Positions 18,629 to 26,813 of a DNA stretch of 63,165 bases are shown here, one piece after another; position 1 is the first letter of the stretch, and each line of letters starts with the position of its first letter. Made by a program: the position numbers and the translations under genes. Source of the stretch: an uncultured Burkholderiales bacterium (lineage in GTDB: Bacteria > Pseudomonadota > Gammaproteobacteria > Burkholderiales > Burkholderiaceae_C); assembly GCA_903828695.1 (NCBI GenBank), contig CAIKNE010000158.1, positions 1 through 63,165 of the forward strand, read 5' to 3'. A model generated the notes under the pieces. That model did not search any database. It was not told where the DNA came from and saw only the letters and a list, made by a program, of their open reading frames with translations.

Positions 18629-18847
18629 ATGACTAATTCAATTAAAAATAGTAGGATGTACATTTTTATCCTGTTACTCTCATCGTTGGTGGCGTGCGCT
18701 GATATGTCTGAAAGAGATAAGTCAACTGCAGTTGGCGCTGGAGCGGGTGCGCTTGGTGGAGCAATATTAACTGGCGGAAGCCCTGCAGGCACAGTCGGTG
18801 GTGCAGCTGTTGGTGGATATATTGGGCACGAAATTAATAAAAAGTAA
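18629..18847 (+). CDS. OsmB-like glycine-zipper lipoprotein
   Basis: A 72-residue lipoprotein: a signal sequence with lipobox LVAC (Cys at residue 23), then a short polar part and a glycine-zipper segment (VGAGAGALGGAILTGG and VGGAAVGGYIGHEI). The layout matches the OsmB/glycine-zipper family of osmotically induced outer-membrane lipoproteins. A later ATG (residue 10) would also leave the lipobox intact. Ends just before a strong hairpin shared with the converging BON gene. Stress induction is inferred from family and neighbours. Confidence 0.8.
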   Translation: MTNSIKNSRMYIFILLLSSLVACADMSERDKSTAVGAGAGALGGAILTGGSPAGTVGGAAVGGYIGHEINKK

Positions 18848-18866
18848 TTCTTCCCTTGTTCTATAA

Positions 18867-18900
18867 AAATGCCAAGTCCACAACCATGTACTTGGCATTT
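18867..18900. terminator. bidirectional intrinsic terminator
   Basis: Perfect 11-bp stem (AAATGCCAAGT / ACTTGGCATTT) with a 12-base loop between converging genes. The minus-strand reading ends in a run of T, so it is best suited to end the BON gene. Confidence 0.75.
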
Positions 18901-18910
18901 ACTCTCTTAA

Positions 18911-19222
18911 TTAATGAATTGCAATATCATTTTTAATCTTTCGAACTCCCTTAACTTTAAGGGCTATTGACTCAGCTGTGTTCTTTTGAGATACATTTTT
19001 AACCGTACCAGTAAGTTGAACGTTCCCATTTAGGGTTACAACACTAATTGAGGTGCTATCGATACTTTTTTCATCGAAAAGCCTTGTTTTTATAGTGCTT
19101 GTTATCACGCTGTCATCAATATAAGCACCAACAGTTTCTTGGTCATGTGTTACTGCGCATCCAGTAGAGAAGATTAAGATAACCGCAGCAAAAGTGCATA
19201 TTAAATATTTCGTTATTTTCAT
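18911..19222 (-). CDS. BON-domain lipoprotein (OsmY-like)
   Basis: A 103-residue lipoprotein with lipobox STGC (Cys at residue 22) followed by one BON domain: DDSVITSTIKTRLFDE, VVTLNGNVQLTGTV and a closing VRKIKNDIAI. BON proteins bind or bridge envelope membranes and are often osmotic-stress induced. AGGAAAAT precedes the ATG. A GAACAGA element lies 71 nt upstream on the coding strand. Located in the outer membrane or periplasm. Confidence 0.85.
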   Translation of the reverse strand: MKITKYLICTFAAVILIFSTGCAVTHDQETVGAYIDDSVITSTIKTRLFDEKSIDSTSISVVTLNGNVQLTGTVKNVSQKNTAESIALKVKGVRKIKNDIAIH

Positions 19223-19293
19223 ATTTTCCTAAATTTTATTATTTCAAAAGACGGATGTCTTTTTAATCAATTTAAATCAAATATCTGTGAAAG

Positions 19294-19300
19294 TCTGTTC
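19294..19300 (-). promoter_or_regulatory. GAACAGA upstream element (BON gene)
   Basis: Minus-strand GAACAGAC 71 nt before the ATG at 19222, preceded by GTGC six bases earlier. Confidence 0.45.
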
Positions 19301-19419
19301 GATAAAGCACAATGATTTTTATTATGGAATGTTCGATATCAGACGGAACTGAATATTGAATTCTTATCAAATGAATGTTATGGAATGTGTTCGTGTGAAT
19401 ACTCCAAACGAAGGACTTT

Positions 19420-20970
19420 ATGAGACTTTTTTACTTCTTTGATACAAAGTCTCGCCTTGTATGTTTAGCAATACTGGCGTGCTTAATTGTTGGATGTGGT
19501 GGTGGTGGTGGTGGTCAACAGCCAATTCTCGGTAACCCGGGGATATCCGTTTCTTCCCCACCGCAAATTATCTTGACAACACCAGCTAAAACCATTCCCA
19601 TCATTACTGGTATTCCTATAAATATTAAGATTACTGCGAAGTTTAATCGAAATATGTCCCCAGCTACTGTGAATGATGCGAGCTTTACCGTACTCTGTCC
19701 GACAGCATCCCCCGCTGCAAGGTCGGGGCTTGTGGCTTACGATATTCCGAATCAATTGGCTTCTTTTCAGCCAACTGGCGGCTTACCGGTGAACACTACG
19801 TGTACAGCAACTGTTTCTTCCGCAGTAACTGATACGAATCAACTCGCAATGGCAAGTAATTACAGTTGGAGCTTTACTACAGCGCTAACTCAGGATATAA
19901 CACCTCCGTTAATTACTGTGACATCACCATTAAATTCTTCTACTAACGTCTGCCTTACAAAAGTGCTAAGTGCAACGTTTAATAAAACAATGGATCCCAC
20001 CACAGTAACATCTAATTCATTTTATGTAACAGATCCTCAGAATTCATTGATTTCGGGTTTGGATAGCTATGATTCTCCAAGCAACACGGCGTCTTTTACC
20101 GTTAACAATCCTCCCGGTTTTGCTGCAAATACCCTATACACCATTAAGCTAACGGCAGGCATAAAGGATTTGGCTGGTAATTCACTAGCTCCAACTTCGT
20201 TTTCATTCACCACAGGTGCTCAATCGTGCACTCCTCCTCCGGTTGTAAATTTAAGGTCGATAGCAACTTATGGTGCATTTGGTGGAAATGCTGGGGTAAC
20301 CAATCAAGGCATCAACACAATCATTAATGGTGACTTAGGGACAACTGCGGCTTGTACGCTTTTTACGGGTTTACACGATGCAACCAATATATTTACAGAA
20401 ACAACACTCAATATTGGACAAGTTACGGGTACTGCCTTTTGTGGACCGCCAGCTCCGGGAACAAATGCCTCATTGGCGCTGGAAAATCAGGCCGCTATAG
20501 ATGCTCTGGCTGCTTACAACGGTTTAGTCGCAATGAGTCCAACCATAATTCTAGGACCTAACTCAGGTAACTTAGCAGGTTTGACAGTAGCTCCAGGAAT
20601 ATATAGGCCTATCCCTGCATCTTTCTTATTAACCAAGGGCGTATCAGATACCGGTAATTTAACGCTTGATGCTAGCGGGGATCCCAATGCCGTATGGATT
20701 TTTCAGATGCCCGAATCATTAACAATAGGGCTCATAGCAACTCCAAGTCAGGTGATATTGATAAATGGCGCTAACCCAAAAAATGTTTATTGGCAAGTAG
20801 GAAGTCATGCTCGTATTGAAGATGGAAGTACAGTGGTTGGAACGATCATCGCTAGTGCTGGCATCACAATTTCTACAGCAAATCAGGTCATACAAACGAC
20901 TTTGACTGGGCGGGCTATTGGCTTAAACGCAAGTGTAACTATGGTGAATACAACCATTGTTGCTCCTTAA
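19420..20970 (+). CDS. Ig-like and DUF3494 (ice-binding-like) surface lipoprotein
   Basis: A 516-residue predicted lipoprotein. The lipobox LIVGC is followed by a run of glycines encoded by a GGT repeat. Two Big_5-type Ig-like domains follow (about 45-152 and 163-266; each ends in a SFTT strand). Residues ~275-516 form a DUF3494 domain, recognised by INGDLGT, ALAAYN, LAGLTVAPGIYR, LDASGDPNAVWIFQM, VYWQVGS and VGTIIAS. DUF3494 includes ice-binding proteins and adhesins. It is likely on the outer membrane surface. A near copy of the GAACAGA element (GAACTGA) lies 67 nt upstream. Ice binding itself is not shown by sequence. Confidence 0.85.
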   Translation: MRLFYFFDTKSRLVCLAILACLIVGCGGGGGGQQPILGNPGISVSSPPQIILTTPAKTIPIITGIPINIKITAKFNRNMSPATVNDASFTVLCPTASPAARSGLVAYDIPNQLASFQPTGGLPVNTTCTATVSSAVTDTNQLAMASNYSWSFTTALTQDITPPLITVTSPLNSSTNVCLTKVLSATFNKTMDPTTVTSNSFYVTDPQNSLISGLDSYDSPSNTASFTVNNPPGFAANTLYTIKLTAGIKDLAGNSLAPTSFSFTTGAQSCTPPPVVNLRSIATYGAFGGNAGVTNQGINTIINGDLGTTAACTLFTGLHDATNIFTETTLNIGQVTGTAFCGPPAPGTNASLALENQAAIDALAAYNGLVAMSPTIILGPNSGNLAGLTVAPGIYRPIPASFLLTKGVSDTGNLTLDASGDPNAVWIFQMPESLTIGLIATPSQVILINGANPKNVYWQVGSHARIEDGSTVVGTIIASAGITISTANQVIQTTLTGRAIGLNASVTMVNTTIVAP

Positions 20971-21002
20971 TTTTTGCTAATTTTATATACTGAAAGATAA
21001 TT

Positions 21003-22169
21003 ATGAAAATATTAAACTTGTTCGTTGTAACTCTATGTGGTACGCTGGGAGTTGGAAATGTTTTTTCACAAAATACCGATCACTTTTATGGTGGTATCGG
21101 AGTTGGTCAAGGTAGGGCTAAAGTTGACGACGCGCGAATTAATGCAGAGTTAACCAATGCGGGTGCAACTTCTACAACACTTACTCACGATCAAAATGAT
21201 ACTGCCTATAAAGTATTTGGCGGATATCAATTTAGCCCTTATTTTGGATTAGAAGGGGGGTACTTCAAGTTAGGCAAATTTAGCTTTAAATCCAATTCAT
21301 TTCCAACGAGTACATTAGATGGACAAATTAATTTGGAGGGGATAAATTTAGATCTTATTGGCTATGTGCCTTTGAACGATCATTTATCTTTATTGGCGCG
21401 ATTCGGTATTGACAATACGAGAGCTAGGGATCGCTTTTCAAGTACAGGATCTATCTTAGTCAATAACTCCCACCCAGAATACACAGATCGCAATTTTAAT
21501 GCAGGATTGGGTTTTTCGTATAAATTCAACCCAAACATCTCTCTAAGAGGGGAGTTTGAGAGATACAAGATAAATGATGCGATTGGCAATCTTGGTGATA
21601 TCAACGTTGCAACGCTAAGTTTGATCTTCCCGTTTGGCAACACACCTCCTGCTGTCCCTACAGTTGTCGAAAAAACTGTTTATGAAGTTGCTCCCGTAGT
21701 GGTGATTGTCAAAACTGAGACGCCACCTGAGGTCATCGTCTATAAGGAAGTCGTAGCCCCGGTCATGCCAGAGCACCTTCACGTGTCATTTAATTCAGAC
21801 GTTTTGTTTGGATTTGACCGATCGAATGTAGCCCCTCTTGGAAAGATCGAATTGGATAAATTCACTGATCAACTGAACGGGGTCACTTACGATACCGTCT
21901 CCATTGTTGGTCACACAGATCGTATTGGACCCAAATCCTACAACGATAAACTGTCTTTAGAGCGCGCTGATTCAGTAAAAGCTTATTTGATTTCTCGTGG
22001 CATTATTTCAGAAGAAAAAATAACTACAGAGGGTAGAGGAAGCTCAGAGCCTGTGACTGATGTTGGTGCCTGTAAAGGCTTACATTCTTCTGTTGACGCT
22101 ATAGCGTGTCTCTCCTCAGACCGTCGAGTTGAGGTAGATGTGATTGGTATTAAATCGCAACTTCCATAA
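21003..22169 (+). CDS. OmpA-family outer membrane protein (copy 1)
   Basis: A 388-residue porin-like protein: signal peptide (cut near VFSQ), an eight-stranded beta-barrel (~28-215; HFYGGIGVG, VFGGYQFSPYFGLEGGYF, GFSYKFNPNISLRGEFERY), a Pro/Val linker, then an OmpA peptidoglycan-binding domain (VLFGFDRSNV, SIVGHTDRIG, SLERADSVKAYL, GRGSSEP, DRRVEVDV) with the usual cysteine pair. It links the outer membrane to the cell wall. About half identical by eye to the gene at 23087, so the two are duplicates. It lies 32 bp after the ice-binding-like gene, perhaps in one transcript. A G6 run is at 21255-21260. Confidence 0.92.
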   Translation: MKILNLFVVTLCGTLGVGNVFSQNTDHFYGGIGVGQGRAKVDDARINAELTNAGATSTTLTHDQNDTAYKVFGGYQFSPYFGLEGGYFKLGKFSFKSNSFPTSTLDGQINLEGINLDLIGYVPLNDHLSLLARFGIDNTRARDRFSSTGSILVNNSHPEYTDRNFNAGLGFSYKFNPNISLRGEFERYKINDAIGNLGDINVATLSLIFPFGNTPPAVPTVVEKTVYEVAPVVVIVKTETPPEVIVYKEVVAPVMPEHLHVSFNSDVLFGFDRSNVAPLGKIELDKFTDQLNGVTYDTVSIVGHTDRIGPKSYNDKLSLERADSVKAYLISRGIISEEKITTEGRGSSEPVTDVGACKGLHSSVDAIACLSSDRRVEVDVIGIKSQLP

Positions 22170-22253
22170 AAGGTTGGCGAGTAGCTATATGTAAGGCCGT
22201 AATCTTTACATAAAGGCTAAGAATAAATGCAAAAGAAGTTAGATAGCGTGCGT

Positions 22254-22260
22254 GAACAGA
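22254..22260 (+). promoter_or_regulatory. GAACAGA upstream element (beta-barrel gene)
   Basis: GAACAGAC 56 nt upstream of the start at 22317, preceded by GTGC two bases earlier. Confidence 0.45.
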
Positions 22261-22316
22261 CATACTTTATTTGTTAAATGAGAGATCATTAAGTTTCTAA
22301 CTTAAATGGAATCTAT

Positions 22317-22838
22317 ATGAATAAAAAATATTTAATCGCACTTTCAGCTTTAGCTTTCTTTTGCGCTAATGCCAATGCCCAAAGTCAGGTTGGCTCCGCA
22401 AATAGTTTCTATGGAGAGGTAGGGATATCTCCAGTTGATATGGCCGGGGCGGGTGGAGACGCAAAACCATATGCCATGAGATTTTTAATTGGCAATGAAC
22501 TTAATAAGAATTTAGGAATTGATTTGCTCTATACAGCTACAGTTGCCAAAGATAGTAAGTCTGGTTATGACGCTTCATACAATGGTTTCGGCGTATTTTT
22601 GAAACCAAAATTTTCTGTAATAGAAGGTACTGAGGTGTTCGCACGCCTGGGAGTTGTTCGTGCAGATGTAACCGCATCCGTTGGCCCCGCTGATAAGGGA
22701 AGTGACGTCGCCTACGGTGTAGGAATTCAATCGAATTTAACTAAAACAGCCTACGGACAATTAGATTTTATGCATTCCTACGATAGAGATAACGTTTACG
22801 TAAAAGGTTTTACCTTTTCCGTGGGTTCAAGGTTTTAA
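22317..22838 (+). CDS. small outer-membrane beta-barrel protein
   Basis: A 173-residue protein with a clear signal peptide (SALAFFCANANAQ). It is followed by alternating hydrophobic strands (FYGEVGISPVDM, LGIDLLYTATVAK, GFGVFLKPKFSV, VFARLGVVRADV, AYGVGIQSNL) and a C-terminal Phe (FSVGSRF), the outer-membrane sorting signature. It is a member of the small eight-stranded barrel group. It sits between two OmpA paralogues, with its own GAACAGA-bearing leader and a terminator behind it. Role unknown. Confidence 0.8.
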   Translation: MNKKYLIALSALAFFCANANAQSQVGSANSFYGEVGISPVDMAGAGGDAKPYAMRFLIGNELNKNLGIDLLYTATVAKDSKSGYDASYNGFGVFLKPKFSVIEGTEVFARLGVVRADVTASVGPADKGSDVAYGVGIQSNLTKTAYGQLDFMHSYDRDNVYVKGFTFSVGSRF

Positions 22839-22862
22839 TACGCTATCTTTTTTTAACTGCAA

Positions 22863-22888
22863 CCGCACTGGAGTCCAGTGCGGATTTT
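22863..22888 (+). terminator. intrinsic terminator after beta-barrel gene
   Basis: Perfect 9-bp stem CCGCACTGG / CCAGTGCGG with a 3-base loop, followed by ATTTTC. Confidence 0.75.
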
Positions 22889-23086
22889 CAGATCCTTGGA
22901 GACACTTTCTTATTTAATTAATACATTGACTAGTATGTAGTTTGATCAATTGCGATTAGAAAATTAAATATCAATTTTTTTCTTGCTAATGTAATTGCAG
23001 TAAATCTATTTTTACCAAGTATCGATTATTTTTTAAAGTTTGTTTCTGGGAATAATTTTATATTTTTTTTAAATTCAAAGCATCTC

Positions 23087-24250
23087 ATGAAAAAACTCAA
23101 TTTATTATTGCTGATAAGTCTTGGCGCGTTTGGTTCCACTAGTACATTAGCTCAAAACGCTGATCATTTTTACGGAGGATTAGGCGTTGGAGAAGCCACT
23201 TCCAAAATTGATTACAACCTTATGACTTCAAATCTAACAGGCGTTGGACCATCGAATGTGAGCTCGAATCAACAAGATGCATCCTATAAAATATTTGGAG
23301 GCTATCAATTCAATCCATATTATGGAATAGAAGTAGGATATTTTAATTTTGGAGCGTTCAACTTTGCTTCAAATTCTATTAATCCCGCACGAACATTAAA
23401 TGGAAATGTCAAAATTGAGGGGGCAAATCTTACAATAGTAGGTACCTTACCAATTACAGACCGTTTTTCTCTCCAAGGTAGGGGGGGGCTAATAGACGCA
23501 CGAACAACCGATAGATTTAGTTACACTGGTCCAGGATCACTTTCAAATTCAAATCCAAGAGTTACTCAGAATAATTATTCTGCAGGGTTTGGTTTTAGCT
23601 ACAAAATCAATCAATCAATTACCGCTAGAGGAGAATTGGAGAGGTTTAGAATAAATGATGGATTAGGTAACAATGCAAACGTAAATCTTGCCGCTATCAG
23701 TTTGGTATTCCCATTTGGTAAAAATGCAGAAAAACCTGTAAATTCAGTAGAAACGGTTGCGCCAGCACCTATCGCACCAGTGGTGATCGTTGAGCAAAAA
23801 GCTCCAGAACAAAAGCCTCAATTAGAAATTGTAAAAAAAGAAGTAGTTCAAGACCGTCTGAAAATTAGTTTCTCAGCTGAAGTCTTATTTGCGTTTGATA
23901 GCGCAAAAATTACTTCTTTAGGCAAACGTAAACTGGATAAATTTGCGCAAGAATTGCAAGGAATTAAATATAGCAATGTCTCCATTGAGGGCAACACTGA
24001 TCGCATTGGAACTAAGAGGTATAACGATAAACTTTCATTACAAAGAGCTGAATCAGTTAAGAAGTATTTGGTTTCGATTAATGCAATTGAAGCAAATAAG
24101 ATTCAAACAATTGGTTTAGGTAGCTCGAAACCACAAACGGATTCTAATGATTGCAAGGGTATCAAGACTTCGCCAGCAATTATTGCCTGTCTGCAACCAG
24201 ATCGTCGAGTCGATCTTGATGCATCTGGATCTGATCCATCAAAGAAATAA
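23087..24250 (+). CDS. OmpA-family outer membrane protein (copy 2)
   Basis: A 387-residue paralogue of the protein at 21003 with the same layout: signal peptide (cut near TLAQ), barrel (HFYGGLGVG, IFGGYQFNPYYGIEVGYF, GFGFSYKINQSITARGELERF), proline-rich linker and OmpA C-terminal domain (VLFAFDSAKI, NTDRIGTKRYND, SLQRAESVKKYL, DRRVDLD). It differs from copy 1 in carrying a G8 run (23481-23488) in the barrel coding region. The ribosome-binding site is weak. Transcribed separately, ending in its own terminator. Confidence 0.92.
   Translation: MKKLNLLLLISLGAFGSTSTLAQNADHFYGGLGVGEATSKIDYNLMTSNLTGVGPSNVSSNQQDASYKIFGGYQFNPYYGIEVGYFNFGAFNFASNSINPARTLNGNVKIEGANLTIVGTLPITDRFSLQGRGGLIDARTTDRFSYTGPGSLSNSNPRVTQNNYSAGFGFSYKINQSITARGELERFRINDGLGNNANVNLAAISLVFPFGKNAEKPVNSVETVAPAPIAPVVIVEQKAPEQKPQLEIVKKEVVQDRLKISFSAEVLFAFDSAKITSLGKRKLDKFAQELQGIKYSNVSIEGNTDRIGTKRYNDKLSLQRAESVKKYLVSINAIEANKIQTIGLGSSKPQTDSNDCKGIKTSPAIIACLQPDRRVDLDASGSDPSKK
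23481..23488 (+). repeat. G8 homopolymer inside ompA copy 2
   Basis: Eight G in the barrel coding region (codons GGT-AGG-GGG-GGG). The flanking GGTA is the same as at the katG G9 tract. Copy 1 has no such run at the matching position. Confidence 0.8.
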
Positions 24251-24276
24251 ATTCAGTTTCAATAATTTTTAAATTT

Positions 24277-24308
24277 GGCGCTTTGTAATTCACAAAGCGT
24301 CTTTTTTT
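24277..24308 (+). terminator. intrinsic terminator after ompA copy 2
   Basis: Ten-base-pair stem (GGCGCTTTGT / ACAAAGCGTC, one G-T pair), five-base loop, then seven T. Confidence 0.9.
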
Positions 24309-24429
24309 ATAGTTGCAGTAGCTAATTTGTTGTTTCTTTTAGAGCTTTCCTTTATAGGTTAAAGCATAGTCTTTCAATTAAGTCTCTGAAAATATTGATA
24401 AAACGTCTTTTAACTATTAGTCCTAATAA

Positions 24430-24461
24430 AAAAGCCGACTATTAAAAAATAATCGGCTTTT
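24430..24461 (-). terminator. intrinsic terminator of the Ala/His-rich protein gene
   Basis: Stem AAAAGCCGA / TCGGCTTTT; on the minus strand the hairpin runs into a T tract. It lies 20 bp beyond the leftward gene ending at 24481. Confidence 0.8.
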
Positions 24462-24480
24462 GCACTGAATCTTTTAAGAT

Positions 24481-24723
24481 TTACTTATGTGCTGCTGGCA
24501 GTTTCTTTGCCGCTGAAGCTGCGTGCTCTTGGGCCGTTGCAACGTGCTCGCTAGCAACTTTCAAATGCGCTTCGGCACCTTTGTGATCGTTAGCACCAAT
24601 CAATTTAGCTACCTCTTTGTGTGACTTGGCTGCTAGCTCTAGGTGTTCAGCTGCGTGCGTGTGATGTTGTTGTGGCGTTACTGTTGATGTTGCGTCGTGA
24701 TTTTTTGTATCTGTCAATGTCAT
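24481..24723 (-). CDS. small Ala/His/Lys-rich helical protein
   Basis: An 80-residue protein without a signal peptide. After a polar start it is a single helix-prone stretch of Ala, His, Lys and Glu (HHTHAAEHLELAAKSHKEVAKL, HVATAQEHAASAAKKL). Such short abundant proteins occur widely in betaproteobacteria, with no established function; His-rich spacing could bind metals, which is inference. It is monocistronic with a strong terminator. It closes the envelope/stress island, but no exact GAACAGA is in its leader. Confidence 0.75.
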   Translation of the reverse strand: MTLTDTKNHDATSTVTPQQHHTHAAEHLELAAKSHKEVAKLIGANDHKGAEAHLKVASEHVATAQEHAASAAKKLPAAHK

Positions 24724-24972
24724 TGTGTGTCTTTCTAAATGTGTTTATGAATCGAAAAAATATAATTAATGTATGCATTAACTATTCGATCATTATTGTT
24801 TTATTTAGTTTGACAGTCTGTCTGGCACCACACAAATTAACAGATATTTTACTAAATTTAAATATGGCAGTGAATTGCTATTCAAGAATCCATAAGTCAA
24901 ATTAAAGAGCCTTTAAGTTATTAATTCTCAATCGTGAATTTATCTGCTGAAGTTGAAGAAGCTGTGATTCAT

Positions 24973-26640
24973 TCAATTCCCAATTTCCAACGTCCAACCA
25001 AGAACTCTTTTAATTACATCAAATGCATGTTGATCATTACTTCCTCTCCACGCAATAATTTGATCCGGTCTTATTAATATTAAAGGGGCCCCGTATAGTT
25101 TTTCTAATTCAGGTTGTACGTGGTGCACAATTTTTAAATCAATTTTATTGATGATTGCTGCTTCTATAAATCCATCGTGTTTTTCTGGGATTAAGCCTGT
25201 ACAAAGTAGAGTCCAGTCTTTGCCGAAGGTGTCATAAAGCGAAAGTTTGTCTGCTAGCCAAAAATGAGGCGGTCGTCCACCTGGACCGCCAAAGGGAGTG
25301 TACGTATTGGGTTCATCTTTAGGAGGATCTACATCCTCGCTTAGGATAATTGGTGAGGAATCGTATCTTCCGCCAAAGGTGACGCCGGGAATATTAAACT
25401 CTAAGCGTACATGAGCATTAAAGTGTTCACTTGCCAACTCCCGATCAGACCGTCCCTTTGCTGTGTCTAGTTCAAAGTCATCACTAATTTCAAATAAGCC
25501 CACTGAATCCGCAAAACGTTTTGCGTAGGAAGTATTTCTTTTTGCAATCGGAGCGCGTTCTAAGCTATAAGTCTCCAATAAGCCAGGTGCGCCTGAGCCT
25601 TTAATAACACTTGCAAGTTTCCAACCCAAATTAACAGCATCTTCTACAGCTGTGTTGTATCCCAATCCACCTGTAGGGGTGAATAAATGTGCAGCGTCAC
25701 CCATAATAAAAATACGGTCATCTGACATTTTTTCCGTATAAAGTGAGTGTCCTGCAGTCCAGGTTAGGTGCGACAAAATTTCAGCATCAACTTCACAACC
25801 TAATGCTTGAGTTAAAACAGAATATGCATCTTCTTTTGTCCAATTATCAGCCGATTCGTCCTCATGTATTGCCGCATGGAAGGCAAATTCATCTGATCCA
25901 TTAACTGAGAGCAGTAATGACCTTCTTTGTGCATTTACCGTCACATACATCCAGCACCTTGGATGTGGTATTTTGGAGTAAAGAGTTGACGATTTGAAAT
26001 ACACAGCAAACATCTGTCCGCCCATAAAACCGCGTTTGACACCTGTAGCTCCGACGTATGAGATCCCAAGACTTTGTCGGATTTGACTTCTTGCCCCATC
26101 TGCCCCAACTAAGTACAGGGTTTTTACTGGTATTTCATCCTGCGAATTATCAATGGGTTGAATCCATGCCTTTATATGATCTTCAAAGCGTTCGTAACGA
26201 TTTAATTTCCAGGCAAAACGAATTTCGTTTGATTTCCACTTTTCAGCATGTTTCTTTAGTACGGGCTCAACGTATTTTTGTGAAATACGGTGAGGCAACT
26301 CTGCTGCACTCCATGAACCGCTCATATTTTGAACATTCCGAGATGCTTGAGCAGATGTCGGTAGTGACAATCGGGCTAGCTCATAAGTGCTTAACCTTGT
26401 TAAATACGCGATATCCGTGGGGTGGTCTGGTGGAAGCCCTAACTGCCTAATTTCGTTTGCAAATCCAAGTCGACGGAAATGTTCCATCGTTCTTGCTTGA
26501 GTTGCGTTTGCTTGTGGATTAAACGCAGTAGAGGGTTTTGCATCCACGAGTAAGGCCGATACACCACGGACTCCTAATTCATTCGCAAGCATTAGTCCGC
26601 TTGGGCCGCCGCCAACGATGAGTACTGGGGTTTCTATCAT
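24973..26640 (-). CDS. FAD-dependent aromatic monooxygenase (PheA/TfdB/MhpA-type)
   Basis: A 555-residue class A flavoprotein monooxygenase that would hydroxylate an aromatic ring using NAD(P)H and O2. The FAD-binding VLIVGGGPSGLMLANELG is at residues 6-23 and the DG motif GADGARSQIRQSLG near 180. The third motif is GDAAHLFTPTGGLGYNTAVEDAVNLGWKL near 320. A C-terminal thioredoxin-like region (WTLLCTG, LYGAPLILIRPDQIIAWRG) is normal for the group. Divergent from a Bug solute receptor, suggesting uptake and attack of one aromatic or carboxylic compound. Substrate unknown. Confidence 0.88.
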   Translation of the reverse strand: MIETPVLIVGGGPSGLMLANELGVRGVSALLVDAKPSTAFNPQANATQARTMEHFRRLGFANEIRQLGLPPDHPTDIAYLTRLSTYELARLSLPTSAQASRNVQNMSGSWSAAELPHRISQKYVEPVLKKHAEKWKSNEIRFAWKLNRYERFEDHIKAWIQPIDNSQDEIPVKTLYLVGADGARSQIRQSLGISYVGATGVKRGFMGGQMFAVYFKSSTLYSKIPHPRCWMYVTVNAQRRSLLLSVNGSDEFAFHAAIHEDESADNWTKEDAYSVLTQALGCEVDAEILSHLTWTAGHSLYTEKMSDDRIFIMGDAAHLFTPTGGLGYNTAVEDAVNLGWKLASVIKGSGAPGLLETYSLERAPIAKRNTSYAKRFADSVGLFEISDDFELDTAKGRSDRELASEHFNAHVRLEFNIPGVTFGGRYDSSPIILSEDVDPPKDEPNTYTPFGGPGGRPPHFWLADKLSLYDTFGKDWTLLCTGLIPEKHDGFIEAAIINKIDLKIVHHVQPELEKLYGAPLILIRPDQIIAWRGSNDQHAFDVIKRVLGWTLEIGN

Positions 26641-26813
26641 GTCATGAGGCCTTAAAAATAAGTTAAATTAGTCAAGTGGGTGATGTATAAATAATTATCT
26701 ATCAAAAATAGTTATGTATACGTCTAAAAACATTGGTTTATTGGTTGAGTTTAACATTTGAATTTCATTCAAATATCTTGGGTATATCAACAAAAAAAGA
26801 GAAAATAGTATCT

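Noticed and set aside
24745-24903. 52-codon frame with one hydrophobic segment opposite the Ala/His-rich gene leader
   Set aside because: No ribosome-binding site and it occupies the promoter region of the leftward gene.
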